From: Nitrospirota bacterium
Lineage (GTDB): Bacteria > Nitrospirota > Thermodesulfovibrionia > Thermodesulfovibrionales > UBA1546
Reading direction: 5' to 3'
DNA length: 36,146 nt
Assembly: GCA_016212165.1 (NCBI GenBank)
Contig: JACRGY010000023.1
Location: forward strand, 1-36,146
Part shown: piece by piece, positions 23,456 through 31,862 of the stretch
Layout: each line of letters starts with the position of its first letter
How positions within the stretch are numbered: the stretch's first letter is position 1
Made by a program: the position numbers and the translations under genes
The notes under the pieces: model-generated
Told to the model about the DNA's origin: nothing
The model's input: the letters and a program-made list of their open reading frames with translations, nothing else
Database searches by the model: none

Positions 23456-24154
23456 ATGCATACAAAAAAAATATTGGTAGTTGATGACGAACCAGACCTG
23501 GCAGAGCTCGTTTCTTATAACCTGGGAAAAGAAGGGTTTGAAGTCTCATCTGCCTCAGACGGTGAAGAAGCCCTGAAGAAAATACGCAAGGGTAATTTCA
23601 ACCTTGTTATTCTCGACCTCATGCTTCCAGGCATACAGGGCATGGAACTTTGCCGTATCCTCAGAAATGATCCAAAGACAAAACGCCTGCCGATAATCAT
23701 GCTTACCGCAAAAGGAGAAGATGTGGACAAAATCCTGGGCCTCGAGATGGGTGCAGACGATTATATTGCAAAGCCCTTCAGCCCAAGGGAACTTGTAGCC
23801 CGCGTAAAGGCTGTTTTGAGAAGATCCGGTGAAAAAACCGTGGAAGAATCTGTTATCCGGATAGCAGGCCTCGCTATAAACAGGGAAACCTTTGCAGTCT
23901 TAAAAAAGAATATGCCGCTAAATCTCAGTGCAACTGAGTTTAAGCTCCTCTTATATCTTGCCGAAAGGAAGGGAAGGGTTTTCAGCCGCGACCAGCTTCT
24001 TGATGCTGTCTGGAAAGATGAAGCATTTGTGGAGCCAAGGACTGTTGACGTGCATATAAGGAGGCTGCGGGCACAGATAGAAGATGACCCTTCAAATCCT
24101 TTATATATAAAAACCAAAAGGGGAATAGGTTATTATATGGATGCAGAGATATGA
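23456..24154 (+). CDS. phoB: PhoB-type response regulator
   Basis: The 232-residue protein has a receiver domain (residues 5-120) with acidic D10/D11, phospho-acceptor D54 in VILDLMLPG, T84 and K106 in AKPF. It is followed by an OmpR/PhoB winged helix (about 130-230) with the RTVDVHIRRLRAQIE recognition-helix segment. It most likely activates phosphate-starvation genes, including the pst operon 1.8 kb downstream. It overlaps phoR by four bases. Because it lies next to an ArrA-like enzyme, an arsenate-linked role is possible, but nothing in the protein itself shows this. Confidence 0.9.
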   Translation: MHTKKILVVDDEPDLAELVSYNLGKEGFEVSSASDGEEALKKIRKGNFNLVILDLMLPGIQGMELCRILRNDPKTKRLPIIMLTAKGEDVDKILGLEMGADDYIAKPFSPRELVARVKAVLRRSGEKTVEESVIRIAGLAINRETFAVLKKNMPLNLSATEFKLLLYLAERKGRVFSRDQLLDAVWKDEAFVEPRTVDVHIRRLRAQIEDDPSNPLYIKTKRGIGYYMDAEI

Positions 24155-25884
24155 AATCCGGCATCTTCAGGCGAATTTTTATACTGTACGCCGTCATGAT
24201 ATTGCTGGCGGTTCTATTTGTCGAGATATATATCACATCCGCGGTCAGAGAAAATTATATAGATAATCTTAAGAAGAATCTTGCTGTCCAAATAAGCCTC
24301 ATCTCAAAAAGCATATCTTTCAGGCAAACCAATCTGGACGGCCTCTGCAGGCAATTGAAGAAAGATACCAATGCGCGTGTGACAATTATTGCAAATGACG
24401 GGAAGGTAATAGGCGATTCGGATACCGATTCTGCTCTTATGGATAACCATTTACACAGGACAGAGGTAGAACAGTCACTTCTTTTTGATACTGGCATGGC
24501 AATACGGCACAGCGATACTCTGAAGCATGATTTTCTTTATATTGCGAAAAATATTTTACAGAATGGAAAGGCGGCAGGATTTATAAGGCTGGCGGTGCCG
24601 TTGAAAGATGTTGATAGCTCGATTAATCTTCTCAGGATGAAGATTAGCCTTGTTGTTCTCGTAGTCCTGCTGGCGACATGGATATTTTCAGTCTGGCAGA
24701 CAGACCACCTGAGAAGGCTTCTTAAGCAGATAACGGATTTCTCGAGGTCATTGTCCAGGGGAGAGATAGACAAGAGGCTCTTTCTGCAAAATGCCGGGGA
24801 ATTCGACGAAATTGCGGGAAATCTTACTGCAATGTCTGAAAAGCTTCAGAGCATGATAGCTAAAAATGAGGAAGAAAAAAACCGCCTTAATGTAATTCTG
24901 CGGAGCATACCGGATGCGCTTTTAATAATAGACTCAAGGGATATTATCCTCCTCTCAAGCGTTGTCTCAAGAAAATTCTTTGGAGACACCCCTGTAAGAG
25001 GGAAACCTTTTATTGAGGTTGTCAGGAACCACGATTTCTTTTCTTTGATGGACAGCGTGCGTAAAAACCTCTTGCCGGGCATAGCCGAGTTCGGGCTCGA
25101 CTACCCTGAAGAGAGGCATGTTGTAGTAAGGGTCTCTCCTCTGTTTTATAAAGAGAGAGAGCTTGCAGGTTTTGTTGCCGTATTCCATGACATCACACAA
25201 CTCAAAAAACTGGAACAGATGAGAAAGGATTTTGTTGCAAATGTCTCGCATGAGATTAAGACGCCTATCACTGCAATCAGGGGTTTTGCAGATACTCTGC
25301 TGGAAGGCGCGCTTGACGATAAGGAAAATGCAGGTAAATTCCTTCATACGATTAAATCCAACAGCGAGCGCATAAACAGCCTTGTGGATGACCTCATGAC
25401 TATTTCAAAAATAGAACTGGGCGTCATCAGAGTTCAAAAATCCGTAATAGATGCTGAAGACGTCTTTGAAAACGTATTAACCATTCTTAAAGGCAAGGCA
25501 GACGAAAAGAACCTTTACCTGAAAACAACTATAGAACCTGAATTCAGGAAACTCTCTGCTGATAAGGAAAGGCTTATCCAGATACTTACCAACCTTGTGG
25601 ATAATGCAATAAAATTCACCGAAAGCGGAGGCGTGACTCTCGGCATCGGCGAAGAAGACAGCAAACCATTTTTATTTGTTGAAGACACCGGCATAGGGAT
25701 CCCGGCAAGGCATCTGCCAAGGATAGGAGAGCGGTTTTACAGGGTGGACCCGGCCCGTTCTAGGAAAATGGGCGGAACAGGCCTTGGCCTTGCAATCGTT
25801 AAACACCTTGTGAAAGCCCACGGCTGGAGCATGCAGATAGATAGTGTTCCGGGCAAGGGCACGAAAATAAAAATCTTCCTGTAA
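24151..25884 (+). CDS. phoR: PhoR-type sensor histidine kinase
   Basis: The 577-residue membrane kinase has TM1 at residues about 7-28, a periplasmic loop to about 160, TM2 at about 165-185, then a HAMP linker. A PAS domain follows (LNVILRSIPDALLIIDSRD to the HDITQLKKLEQMRKDF end). HisKA carries H367 in VANVSHEIKTP, and HATPase_c has NLVDNAIKF, GIGIP and GTGLGLAIVKHLV. The periplasmic loop is larger than in E. coli PhoR and similar to the Gram-positive/delta type, so direct periplasmic sensing is possible. It is translationally coupled to phoB and followed by pstS-phoU, whose products normally repress PhoR when phosphate is plentiful. Confidence 0.92.
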   Translation: MKSGIFRRIFILYAVMILLAVLFVEIYITSAVRENYIDNLKKNLAVQISLISKSISFRQTNLDGLCRQLKKDTNARVTIIANDGKVIGDSDTDSALMDNHLHRTEVEQSLLFDTGMAIRHSDTLKHDFLYIAKNILQNGKAAGFIRLAVPLKDVDSSINLLRMKISLVVLVVLLATWIFSVWQTDHLRRLLKQITDFSRSLSRGEIDKRLFLQNAGEFDEIAGNLTAMSEKLQSMIAKNEEEKNRLNVILRSIPDALLIIDSRDIILLSSVVSRKFFGDTPVRGKPFIEVVRNHDFFSLMDSVRKNLLPGIAEFGLDYPEERHVVVRVSPLFYKERELAGFVAVFHDITQLKKLEQMRKDFVANVSHEIKTPITAIRGFADTLLEGALDDKENAGKFLHTIKSNSERINSLVDDLMTISKIELGVIRVQKSVIDAEDVFENVLTILKGKADEKNLYLKTTIEPEFRKLSADKERLIQILTNLVDNAIKFTESGGVTLGIGEEDSKPFLFVEDTGIGIPARHLPRIGERFYRVDPARSRKMGGTGLGLAIVKHLVKAHGWSMQIDSVPGKGTKIKIFL

Positions 25885-25890
25885 CTAAAT

Positions 25891-25932
25891 CTTAACATTC
25901 CCTTCATACTGCTGTAATATTTGTTGTATACA
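25891..25932 (+). promoter_or_regulatory. Candidate Pho box and promoter of the pst operon
   Basis: Seven-base half-sites CTTAACA (25891-25897) and CTTCATA (25902-25908) are 11 bases apart, with a weaker TGTAATA (25913-25919) in register. A TATACA -10 (25927-25932) follows and no -35 is needed, as in PhoB-activated promoters. PhoB binding is inferred. Confidence 0.55.
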
Positions 25933-25981
25933 CTATCTTCAGATGCAGGAGCATCAATAAGGCCAAACAAAAGGAGTGCAT

Positions 25982-26992
25982 ATGAAATATGTTTTGAAAT
26001 TGGCAGCAGCAATATTGTTAGTCCTGTCATTCACGGATGTGAATGCCGCTGAAATCCTTAATGGTGCCGGAGCAACTTTCCCTTATCCCGTTTATTCGGC
26101 CTGGGCTTATGAGTATAGCAAGATTACAGGCGTAAAGCTCAATTATCAGTCAATAGGTTCAGGCGGCGGCGTTAGGCAGGTCACAGAGAGAACCGTTGAT
26201 TTCGGCGCATCTGATGACCCTCTTAAGCCCGAACAGCTTCAGAAAGACAAGCTTTTGCAGTTTCCTGCAGTCATCGGCGGCGTTGTTCCTGTCGGCAACC
26301 TTGAGGGTGTCAACCCCGGCCAGCTTAAACTTGATTCGGACATGCTTTGCAAGATATTTCTCGGTGAAATCAAATCATGGAATGACGGCAACATTAAAAA
26401 GATTAACCCAGGTTTGAAGCTCCCACAGGGAGAGATTACTGTCGTCTACCGTTCTGACGGCTCAGGTACGACTGCCATCTTTACTCACTATCTGGCAGAA
26501 ACCTGCCCTAGATGGAAAGACAAGGCCGGAGCTGGCAAGGCTGTAAAGTTCCCTGTTGGAATCGGGGGCAAAGGGAATGAAGGAGTAGCTAATTATGTGA
26601 AGAGAACACCCAACTCTATCGGATATGTCGAATTCGCCTACGCAAAGCAAAACAAACTCGATTATACACAGCTCAAAAATTCAGCGGGTAATTTCGTCGC
26701 GCCCGGATTTGAGAGTTTTGAAGATGCTGCCGAGTCCGGTGACTTTGATCCAAAAAAAGATTTCTATCTCTGGCTTACGAATGCGCCGGGTAAGGGTTCA
26801 TGGCCGATTGCAGGAGCAACTTTCATACTCCTTGCAAAGGAGAAGACCGGCTCAAACAAGAATATCATTAAATTCTTTGACTGGGCATTCAAGAACGGAG
26901 ATAATAAGGCTAAGGAGCTTATATATGTTCCTCTGCCGAAATCTCTAAAGGAGAAGCTCAGGGCTTACTGGAAGGCAAACGGGATTTATTAA
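25982..26992 (+). CDS. pstS: Periplasmic phosphate-binding protein
   Basis: The 336-residue protein has a signal peptide ending in NAA near residue 22. The mature part starts EILNGAGATFPYPVYSAW and contains SIGSGGGVRQVTERTVDFGASDDPL and YRSDGSGTTAIFTHYL, the residues that cradle phosphate in PstS. The ATG at 25982 is chosen because AAGGAG precedes it with five-base spacing; a GTG six bases upstream overlaps that site. It is first in pstSCAB-phoU and preceded by a likely Pho box. The DGSGTT-type loop is the discriminating phosphate loop; arsenate selectivity cannot be judged by eye. Confidence 0.95.
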   Translation: MKYVLKLAAAILLVLSFTDVNAAEILNGAGATFPYPVYSAWAYEYSKITGVKLNYQSIGSGGGVRQVTERTVDFGASDDPLKPEQLQKDKLLQFPAVIGGVVPVGNLEGVNPGQLKLDSDMLCKIFLGEIKSWNDGNIKKINPGLKLPQGEITVVYRSDGSGTTAIFTHYLAETCPRWKDKAGAGKAVKFPVGIGGKGNEGVANYVKRTPNSIGYVEFAYAKQNKLDYTQLKNSAGNFVAPGFESFEDAAESGDFDPKKDFYLWLTNAPGKGSWPIAGATFILLAKEKTGSNKNIIKFFDWAFKNGDNKAKELIYVPLPKSLKEKLRAYWKANGIY

Positions 26993-27014
26993 TATGGGTA
27001 TTAGGAGGACTTAA

Positions 27015-27956
27015 ATGACAATGCTCTCTAAAAAAAATCCTGTTGACCTAATATTCTCATTTATTACCGCCATTGCATCTTTTTCAGTAGTCATATTTAT
27101 CATTGGTATCTTATTTGTACTTATTAAAGAGTCCTCCCTTTCGATAGAGAAATTCGGAATCATAAAATTTCTCACGTCAACGGACTGGGACCCTGTAAAA
27201 GAGTCCTTCGGCGCCTTGACTAATATCTATGGGACATTCATCATAACGTTCCTTTCCCTTATAATCGCAATCCCTGTTGCCATAGGAATTGCAATATTTA
27301 TTACGGAAATATCCCCGAATTTTCTCAAAGGGCCTATCGGCATAGCCATAGAGCTTCTGGCAGCAATCCCGAGCATCATCTACGGTATGTGGGGACTATT
27401 CACGCTTTCTCCGATAATGAGCAAGTATATAGAGCCTTTCCTGAAAAAGATTACCGCCGGTATTCCGTTTGTAGAAATACTCTTCAGGGGCACTCCAATG
27501 GGGATTGATATTTTAACGTCAAGCGTAATCCTGAGCATTATGATAATACCTTTTACAGCAAGCATATCAAGAGATTCTTTTAACCTTACTCCTTCTGTTG
27601 TCAAGGAGTCTGCATATGCCATTGGCGCTACGAAATGGGAAGTTATAAAAAACATAGTAATACCATATTCGAAACTTGGAGTTTTCGGCGGGATAGTTCT
27701 TTCTTTGGGAAGAGCGCTCGGCGAGACTATGGCAATTGCTTTTGTTCTCGGGAATAACCACAGGATAACCACATCGCTCCTTGACGCAGCCGCAACTATA
27801 ACCGTTACCCTAGCAAATGAATTTGCAGAGGCAGACAAAGATATTTATCTCTCATCGCTGTTTTATCTGGCGCTTGTACTTTTTGTGATGAGCTTCATCA
27901 CACTTGCTATTGCGAAATTTTTCCTCCTTAAGGCAGAAAGGAAGTATTCAAGATGA
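27015..27956 (+). CDS. pstC: Phosphate ABC transporter permease PstC
   Basis: The 313-residue inner-membrane protein has several hydrophobic helices, starting with IFSFITAIASFSVVIFIIG. The permease-type EAA loop (SAYAIGATKWEVIKNIVIPYS, then GIVLSLGRALGETMAI) binds PstB. It forms the phosphate channel with PstA. AGGAGG precedes the start, 22 bases after pstS. Its stop lies inside the left arm of the palindromic repeat at 27954. Confidence 0.94.
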   Translation: MTMLSKKNPVDLIFSFITAIASFSVVIFIIGILFVLIKESSLSIEKFGIIKFLTSTDWDPVKESFGALTNIYGTFIITFLSLIIAIPVAIGIAIFITEISPNFLKGPIGIAIELLAAIPSIIYGMWGLFTLSPIMSKYIEPFLKKITAGIPFVEILFRGTPMGIDILTSSVILSIMIIPFTASISRDSFNLTPSVVKESAYAIGATKWEVIKNIVIPYSKLGVFGGIVLSLGRALGETMAIAFVLGNNHRITTSLLDAAATITVTLANEFAEADKDIYLSSLFYLALVLFVMSFITLAIAKFFLLKAERKYSR

Positions 27957-27999
27957 ACTCTAAGAACCGCTTTGAAGAGTTCAAACCGTTTGGACCGTT
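27954..27999. repeat. Palindromic repeat between pstC and pstA
   Basis: TGAACTCT (27954-27961) and AGAGTTCA (27976-27983) are perfect inverted arms; TTCAAACCGTTTG follows. Related wording (TTCAAGCCGTTTGAACTG) occurs in the palindrome at 7422-7470. The repeat includes the pstC stop codon and may explain why pstA lacks a Shine-Dalgarno. Confidence 0.6.
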
Positions 28000-28005
28000 A
28001 AAGTC

Positions 28006-28848
28006 ATGACACGAGAACAAAAAAGAAAGACAGAAGGTGTTATTGCCATGACACTCAGCACCCTTGCCGCTCTTACAGGCCTTTTCTGGCTTGTCTTTAT
28101 TCTTGGTGACGTGCTTGTGCATGGGATAAGGGCATTGAACCTGAGCCTGTTCATCGCCGACCCTGCGCCTGCCGGAGTTGAAGGAGGCGGGTTGAGGAAC
28201 GCTTTTATAGGGCAGTTAATGATAACCATATTTGCAACATTGATAGGCGTCCCTGTCGGTGTTCTCGGCGGAACTTTTCTTGCAGAATATGCGCGGGGGA
28301 GAAAGATTGCAAGAATAATAAGTGTACTTTCCGATATCATGGTAAGCGTTCCTTCAATCGTCATTGGAACCTTTATCTACGCAATCCTTGTAAGGCCGAT
28401 TGGCCACTTCAGTGGATGGGCCGGGGCTATTGCCCTGTCAATAATAATGATTCCTGTTGTGCTTAGAACCACGGAAGACATGCTCACTCTCGTTCCATGG
28501 ACATTAAGGGAAGCTGCTTTTGCTCTTGGTGCGCCATACTATAAGGTTATTATACAAATTGTTTACCGGGGAGCAGCTACTGGCATATTGACCGGGATTC
28601 TATTATCTATAGCAAGGGTTGCCGGTGAAACCGCTCCGCTTTTATTTACATCCTTTAACAATTCCTTTTTCTCAGCAGATATGAAGGGCCCTATCTCTTC
28701 TTTAACCGTGACTATCTTTCAGTATGCAATGGGGCCGTATGATGACTGGCATGCCCAGGCATGGGCTGCATCATTAATGATTACGATATTCATACTCTTC
28801 CTCACTTTACTGGGAAGGTTTATCATAAAGTGGAGGTATAAGGGTTGA
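28006..28848 (+). CDS. pstA: Phosphate ABC transporter permease PstA
   Basis: The 280-residue protein has the PstA pattern: a first helix after a basic N-terminus, [26 protein letters not shown], and the EAA loop [30 protein letters not shown] split around a Gly-rich turn, followed by [17 protein letters not shown]. It partners PstC. The ATG at 28006 lacks a Shine-Dalgarno because a repeat fills the preceding 49 bases. It overlaps pstB by four bases. Confidence 0.94.
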   Translation: MTREQKRKTEGVIAMTLSTLAALTGLFWLVFILGDVLVHGIRALNLSLFIADPAPAGVEGGGLRNAFIGQLMITIFATLIGVPVGVLGGTFLAEYARGRKIARIISVLSDIMVSVPSIVIGTFIYAILVRPIGHFSGWAGAIALSIIMIPVVLRTTEDMLTLVPWTLREAAFALGAPYYKVIIQIVYRGAATGILTGILLSIARVAGETAPLLFTSFNNSFFSADMKGPISSLTVTIFQYAMGPYDDWHAQAWAASLMITIFILFLTLLGRFIIKWRYKG

Positions 28849-29609
28849 GCAAAAATATCGAGATAGAAATACGGGACCTGAACTTTTATTATGCAGGAAA
28901 TGTACATGCCCTTAAGGGTATAAGTTTATCGGCCTATAAAAATGCGGTCACTGCATTAATCGGCCCCTCAGGCTGCGGCAAGACAACCCTCCTTAGATGC
29001 TTTAACAGGATGCATGACTTATATCCCAAAAATAAATATGAAGGAGAGATAATCTTTCAGGACAGAAATATCCTTTCCAGTGAGATAGACCTTATTACGC
29101 TGAGGAGCAGCATCGGAATGGTGTTTCAAAAACCCACTCCTTTCCCCATGACAATATATGACAACATTGCATATGGGCTCAAACTTAAAGGAGTCAAAAA
29201 GAGGCCGGAACTTTCCGAAAGGGTTGAAAGGGCTCTTAAGCATGCAGCTTTGTGGGATGAAGTAAAAGACAAGCTGAATGCCAGCGCATATGACCTTTCA
29301 GGCGGACAGCAGCAGAGACTTGTTATTGCAAGGGCACTGGCTGTTGAGCCCGAGGTTTTGCTTTTTGATGAGCCGACATCCGCCCTGGACCCGATATCCA
29401 CAGGTAAAATAGAAGAACTTCTTATAAACCTGAAAAAAGATGTTACGATTATTATTGTTACTCATAATATGCAGCAGGCTGCGAGGATATCCGACTGGAC
29501 AGGATTTTTGATGCTTGGTGAGCTGATTGAATTCGGCAGGACTGATAAGATTTTCACAGCTCCGTCTGAGAAACTTACAGAAGATTATATAACAGGGAGG
29601 TTTGGCTGA
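28845..29609 (+). CDS. pstB: Phosphate ABC transporter ATPase PstB
   Basis: The 254-residue ATPase contains Walker [11 protein letters not shown]-loop [15 protein letters not shown] (the PstB-specific form), signature [15 protein letters not shown], Walker [14 protein letters not shown] and switch His in [15 protein letters not shown]. It begins with TTG overlapping the pstA stop (TTGA), with GGAGG upstream. It powers import through PstCA. Confidence 0.96.
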   Translation: MSKNIEIEIRDLNFYYAGNVHALKGISLSAYKNAVTALIGPSGCGKTTLLRCFNRMHDLYPKNKYEGEIIFQDRNILSSEIDLITLRSSIGMVFQKPTPFPMTIYDNIAYGLKLKGVKKRPELSERVERALKHAALWDEVKDKLNASAYDLSGGQQQRLVIARALAVEPEVLLFDEPTSALDPISTGKIEELLINLKKDVTIIIVTHNMQQAARISDWTGFLMLGELIEFGRTDKIFTAPSEKLTEDYITGRFG

Positions 29610-30283
29610 TGGCTATTTTTGATGAAGAATTAAGGGCATTGATAGAGAAGGTCTTGAAACTCGGCTCGATGGTGGAGCAGGCAATAAACGACTCGATAAA
29701 GTCACTTGTTGGGAGGGACTCTGCAATTGCCATGAATACCATAGACGATGACCATGTTGTAAACATGATTGATGTAGAGATAGATGAGGAATGCATAAGG
29801 CTGATTGCATTAAGACAGCCCCGTGCAAGAGATTTAAGGCTGATAACAACAGCGATGAAGATTACAACAGACCTCGAAAGGATAGGAGACCTTGCCGTAG
29901 ATGTATGCGAAAGAGCACTGGAACTTAATGAAGAGCCTCAGCTTAAACCATATATAGATATACCGCGTATGGCTGAGATAGCCCAGAAGATGGTAAAGGA
30001 TGCCCTTGATGCATTTGTGAAAAAAGATTCTGTTCTGGCAAGGGATGTGCTGACACGGGATGATCTGGTTGATCATCTTAACTATCAGGTATTCAACGAG
30101 CTTCTGCTGTTTATGATACAGGACCCAAAGACCATATCGCGCGCTGTCAAGATAACATACATATCAAAATATCTCGAGCGGATTGCAGACCATGCAACAA
30201 ATATTGCAGAGATGGTGGTCTATCTCGTTGAAGGGAAAATAATAAGGCACATGGCAGTTCCGGAGGAGAAAAAGAAAGAGTAA
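29609..30283 (+). CDS. phoU: Phosphate-specific transport regulator PhoU
   Basis: The 224-residue all-helical protein has two PhoU repeats. The metal-binding E/D-rich motifs are visible in the first (MITTDLERIGDLAVDVCERAL-like segment near residues 88-108) and in the second (YISKYLERIADHATNIAEMV near residues 185-204). It links the Pst transporter to PhoR and damps the Pho response. It starts in a TGATG overlap with pstB and is the last gene of the operon. A terminator-like hairpin in repeat copy 2 follows 67 bases downstream. Confidence 0.95.
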   Translation: MAIFDEELRALIEKVLKLGSMVEQAINDSIKSLVGRDSAIAMNTIDDDHVVNMIDVEIDEECIRLIALRQPRARDLRLITTAMKITTDLERIGDLAVDVCERALELNEEPQLKPYIDIPRMAEIAQKMVKDALDAFVKKDSVLARDVLTRDDLVDHLNYQVFNELLLFMIQDPKTISRAVKITYISKYLERIADHATNIAEMVVYLVEGKIIRHMAVPEEKKKE

Positions 30284-30297
30284 CGTCTTGTGCGTAT

Positions 30298-30434
30298 AAG
30301 GCAGAATATGGTATCTTCACTCATTCTCGCCCCGATATCATCGGGACTCCGAGGCTTTTGCCTCTTTGTTTTTTGTATAATAAACTTTATGGACTATCGG
30401 CAAAATAAACCGCTCAAATACTATATTCTGCCTG
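30298..30434 (+). repeat. Dispersed palindromic element, copy 2
   Basis: The ends AAGGCAGAATATGGTAT and ATACTATATTCTGCCTGA are complementary. Internal blocks are CTCATTCTCG, GAGGCTTTTGCCTC and GGACTATCGGCAAAATAAA. It begins 15 bases after the phoU stop and ends 11 bases before bioA. Compared with copies 1 and 3, both arms change together, so pairing is kept. Confidence 0.8.
30351..30374 (+). terminator. Terminator-like hairpin after phoU
   Basis: GAGGC-TTTT-GCCTC is followed by TTTGTTTTTT within repeat copy 2. It probably ends the pst operon transcript. Confidence 0.6.
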
Positions 30435-30444
30435 ATTTAAGCTG

Positions 30445-31857
30445 ATGAGCATCCGGGACGAAAACAGACATCTCGAGGAAGCAGACAAAAAATACATCTG
30501 GCATCCCTTCACACAGATGAAGGAGTGGGTTGATGAAAAACCAGTTGTCATTTCTGAAGGCAGGGATTGTCTTATAAAAGACATTTATGGCAGATGGTAT
30601 ATGGATGGCGTGTCTTCAATGTGGGTCAACATACATGGACACAGGAAAAAAGAGATTGACGATGCCATCAAAGAGCAGATAGATAAGATTTCCCATTCGA
30701 CAATGCTTGGCCTGAGCAATGTGCCTGCAATTAAATTAGCGGAGAAACTGATAAAAATAGCACAGGAGTCAGAAGTCAGAAGTCAGAAGTCAGATAAAAA
30801 CGCTGAACGCCGAACGCTGAACGCTAAACTGACCAAAGTTTTTTATTCTGACAATGGCTCTACATCTGTTGAGGTTGCGCTCAAGATGGCATTTCAGTAC
30901 TGGATACATAAAGGCATAGGCGGGAAAAATACTTTTCTGTCTCTTAGAAATGCATACCATGGCGATACACTGGGAGCTGTAAGTGTCGGAGGGGTAGAGA
31001 CATTCCATAAGGCCTTCAGCCCTCTGTTATTCAAGGCATACTCAGCTCCGTCTCCATACTGCTACAGGTGTGAGGCCGGACTCTCTTGTCCCGGCTGCAA
31101 GTTTGCCTGCCTTGAAAGGATGGAAGACATACTCAGAGAAAATTCTTCCGGGGTTGCAGCAGTGATAATTGAGCCGCTTGTTCAGGCAGCAGGAGGCATG
31201 ATTGTCTCGCCAACCGGCTATCTTAAAGGTGTGCGTGATTTATGTACAAAGTATAATGTCCTTATGATAGCCGATGAGGTTGCAACAGGTTTCGGAAGGA
31301 CCGGCAGGATGTTTGCGTGCGAGCATGAAGATGTAGCTCCTGATATAATGTGCCTTTCAAAGGGCATCACAGGCGGCTACCTTCCCCTTGCAGCAACTAT
31401 TGCAACAGATGAAATCTATAATGCGTTTTTAGGCGAATTCAGGGAGATGAAGACATTCTTCCACGGGCATTCATATACAGGCAACCCATTGGCATGTGCG
31501 GCAGCACTTGCATGTCTTGATATGTTCGAAAAAGAAGAAACCTTGAAGCATCTTCAGCCTAAAATAGAGTTTATTGAAAGCTGGCTTAGAGAGATATCAT
31601 ATCTGCCTCATGTGGGAGATGCGAGGAACAAGGGGTTTATGGCCGGTGTTGAACTTGTTGCTGACAGAAAAACAAAAAAACCCTATGCATGGGAAGAAAA
31701 AATCGGGTGGAAGGTTGCGCATCATGCAAGAGAGAACGGGGTTTTTATCAGGCCATTGGGAAATGTCGTTGTCATAATGCCGCCTTTAAGCATAAGCGCT
31801 GAAAACCTGAAACAGATGCTTAAAGTAATTAAAGACGCGATAACTGCTGTGACATAA
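30445..31857 (+). CDS. bioA: Adenosylmethionine-8-amino-7-oxononanoate aminotransferase
   Basis: The 470-residue class III PLP aminotransferase makes diaminopelargonate in biotin synthesis. Signatures are WHPFTQMKEW near residue 19, MDGVSSMWVNIHGH, YSDNGSTSVEVALK, IIEPLVQAAGGM, ADEVATGFGRTG and the PLP lysine K306 in LSKGITGGYLPLAAT. Residues about 108-128 are a low-complexity insert encoded by two heptamer arrays, just before the VFYSDNGS strand. Normal BioA is about 430-450 residues, so the insert accounts for much of the extra length. No Shine-Dalgarno is visible. No other bio genes are in the window. Confidence 0.93.
   Translation: MSIRDENRHLEEADKKYIWHPFTQMKEWVDEKPVVISEGRDCLIKDIYGRWYMDGVSSMWVNIHGHRKKEIDDAIKEQIDKISHSTMLGLSNVPAIKLAEKLIKIAQESEVRSQKSDKNAERRTLNAKLTKVFYSDNGSTSVEVALKMAFQYWIHKGIGGKNTFLSLRNAYHGDTLGAVSVGGVETFHKAFSPLLFKAYSAPSPYCYRCEAGLSCPGCKFACLERMEDILRENSSGVAAVIIEPLVQAAGGMIVSPTGYLKGVRDLCTKYNVLMIADEVATGFGRTGRMFACEHEDVAPDIMCLSKGITGGYLPLAATIATDEIYNAFLGEFREMKTFFHGHSYTGNPLACAAALACLDMFEKEETLKHLQPKIEFIESWLREISYLPHVGDARNKGFMAGVELVADRKTKKPYAWEEKIGWKVAHHARENGVFIRPLGNVVVIMPPLSISAENLKQMLKVIKDAITAVT
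30768..30828 (+). repeat. Two adjacent in-frame heptamer arrays in bioA
   Basis: Four gtcagaa units (30768-30795, last one gtcagat) are followed by cgctgaa, cgccgaa, cgctgaa and cgctaaa (30801-30828). The second is the reverse complement of the gcgttca unit seen at 6398 and 12814. Confidence 0.85.
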
Positions 31858-31862
31858 AATAA

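Noticed and set aside
27954-27983. Intra-operon terminator between pstC and pstA
   Set aside because: The hairpin is not followed by a T-run, and the downstream genes belong to the same operon.
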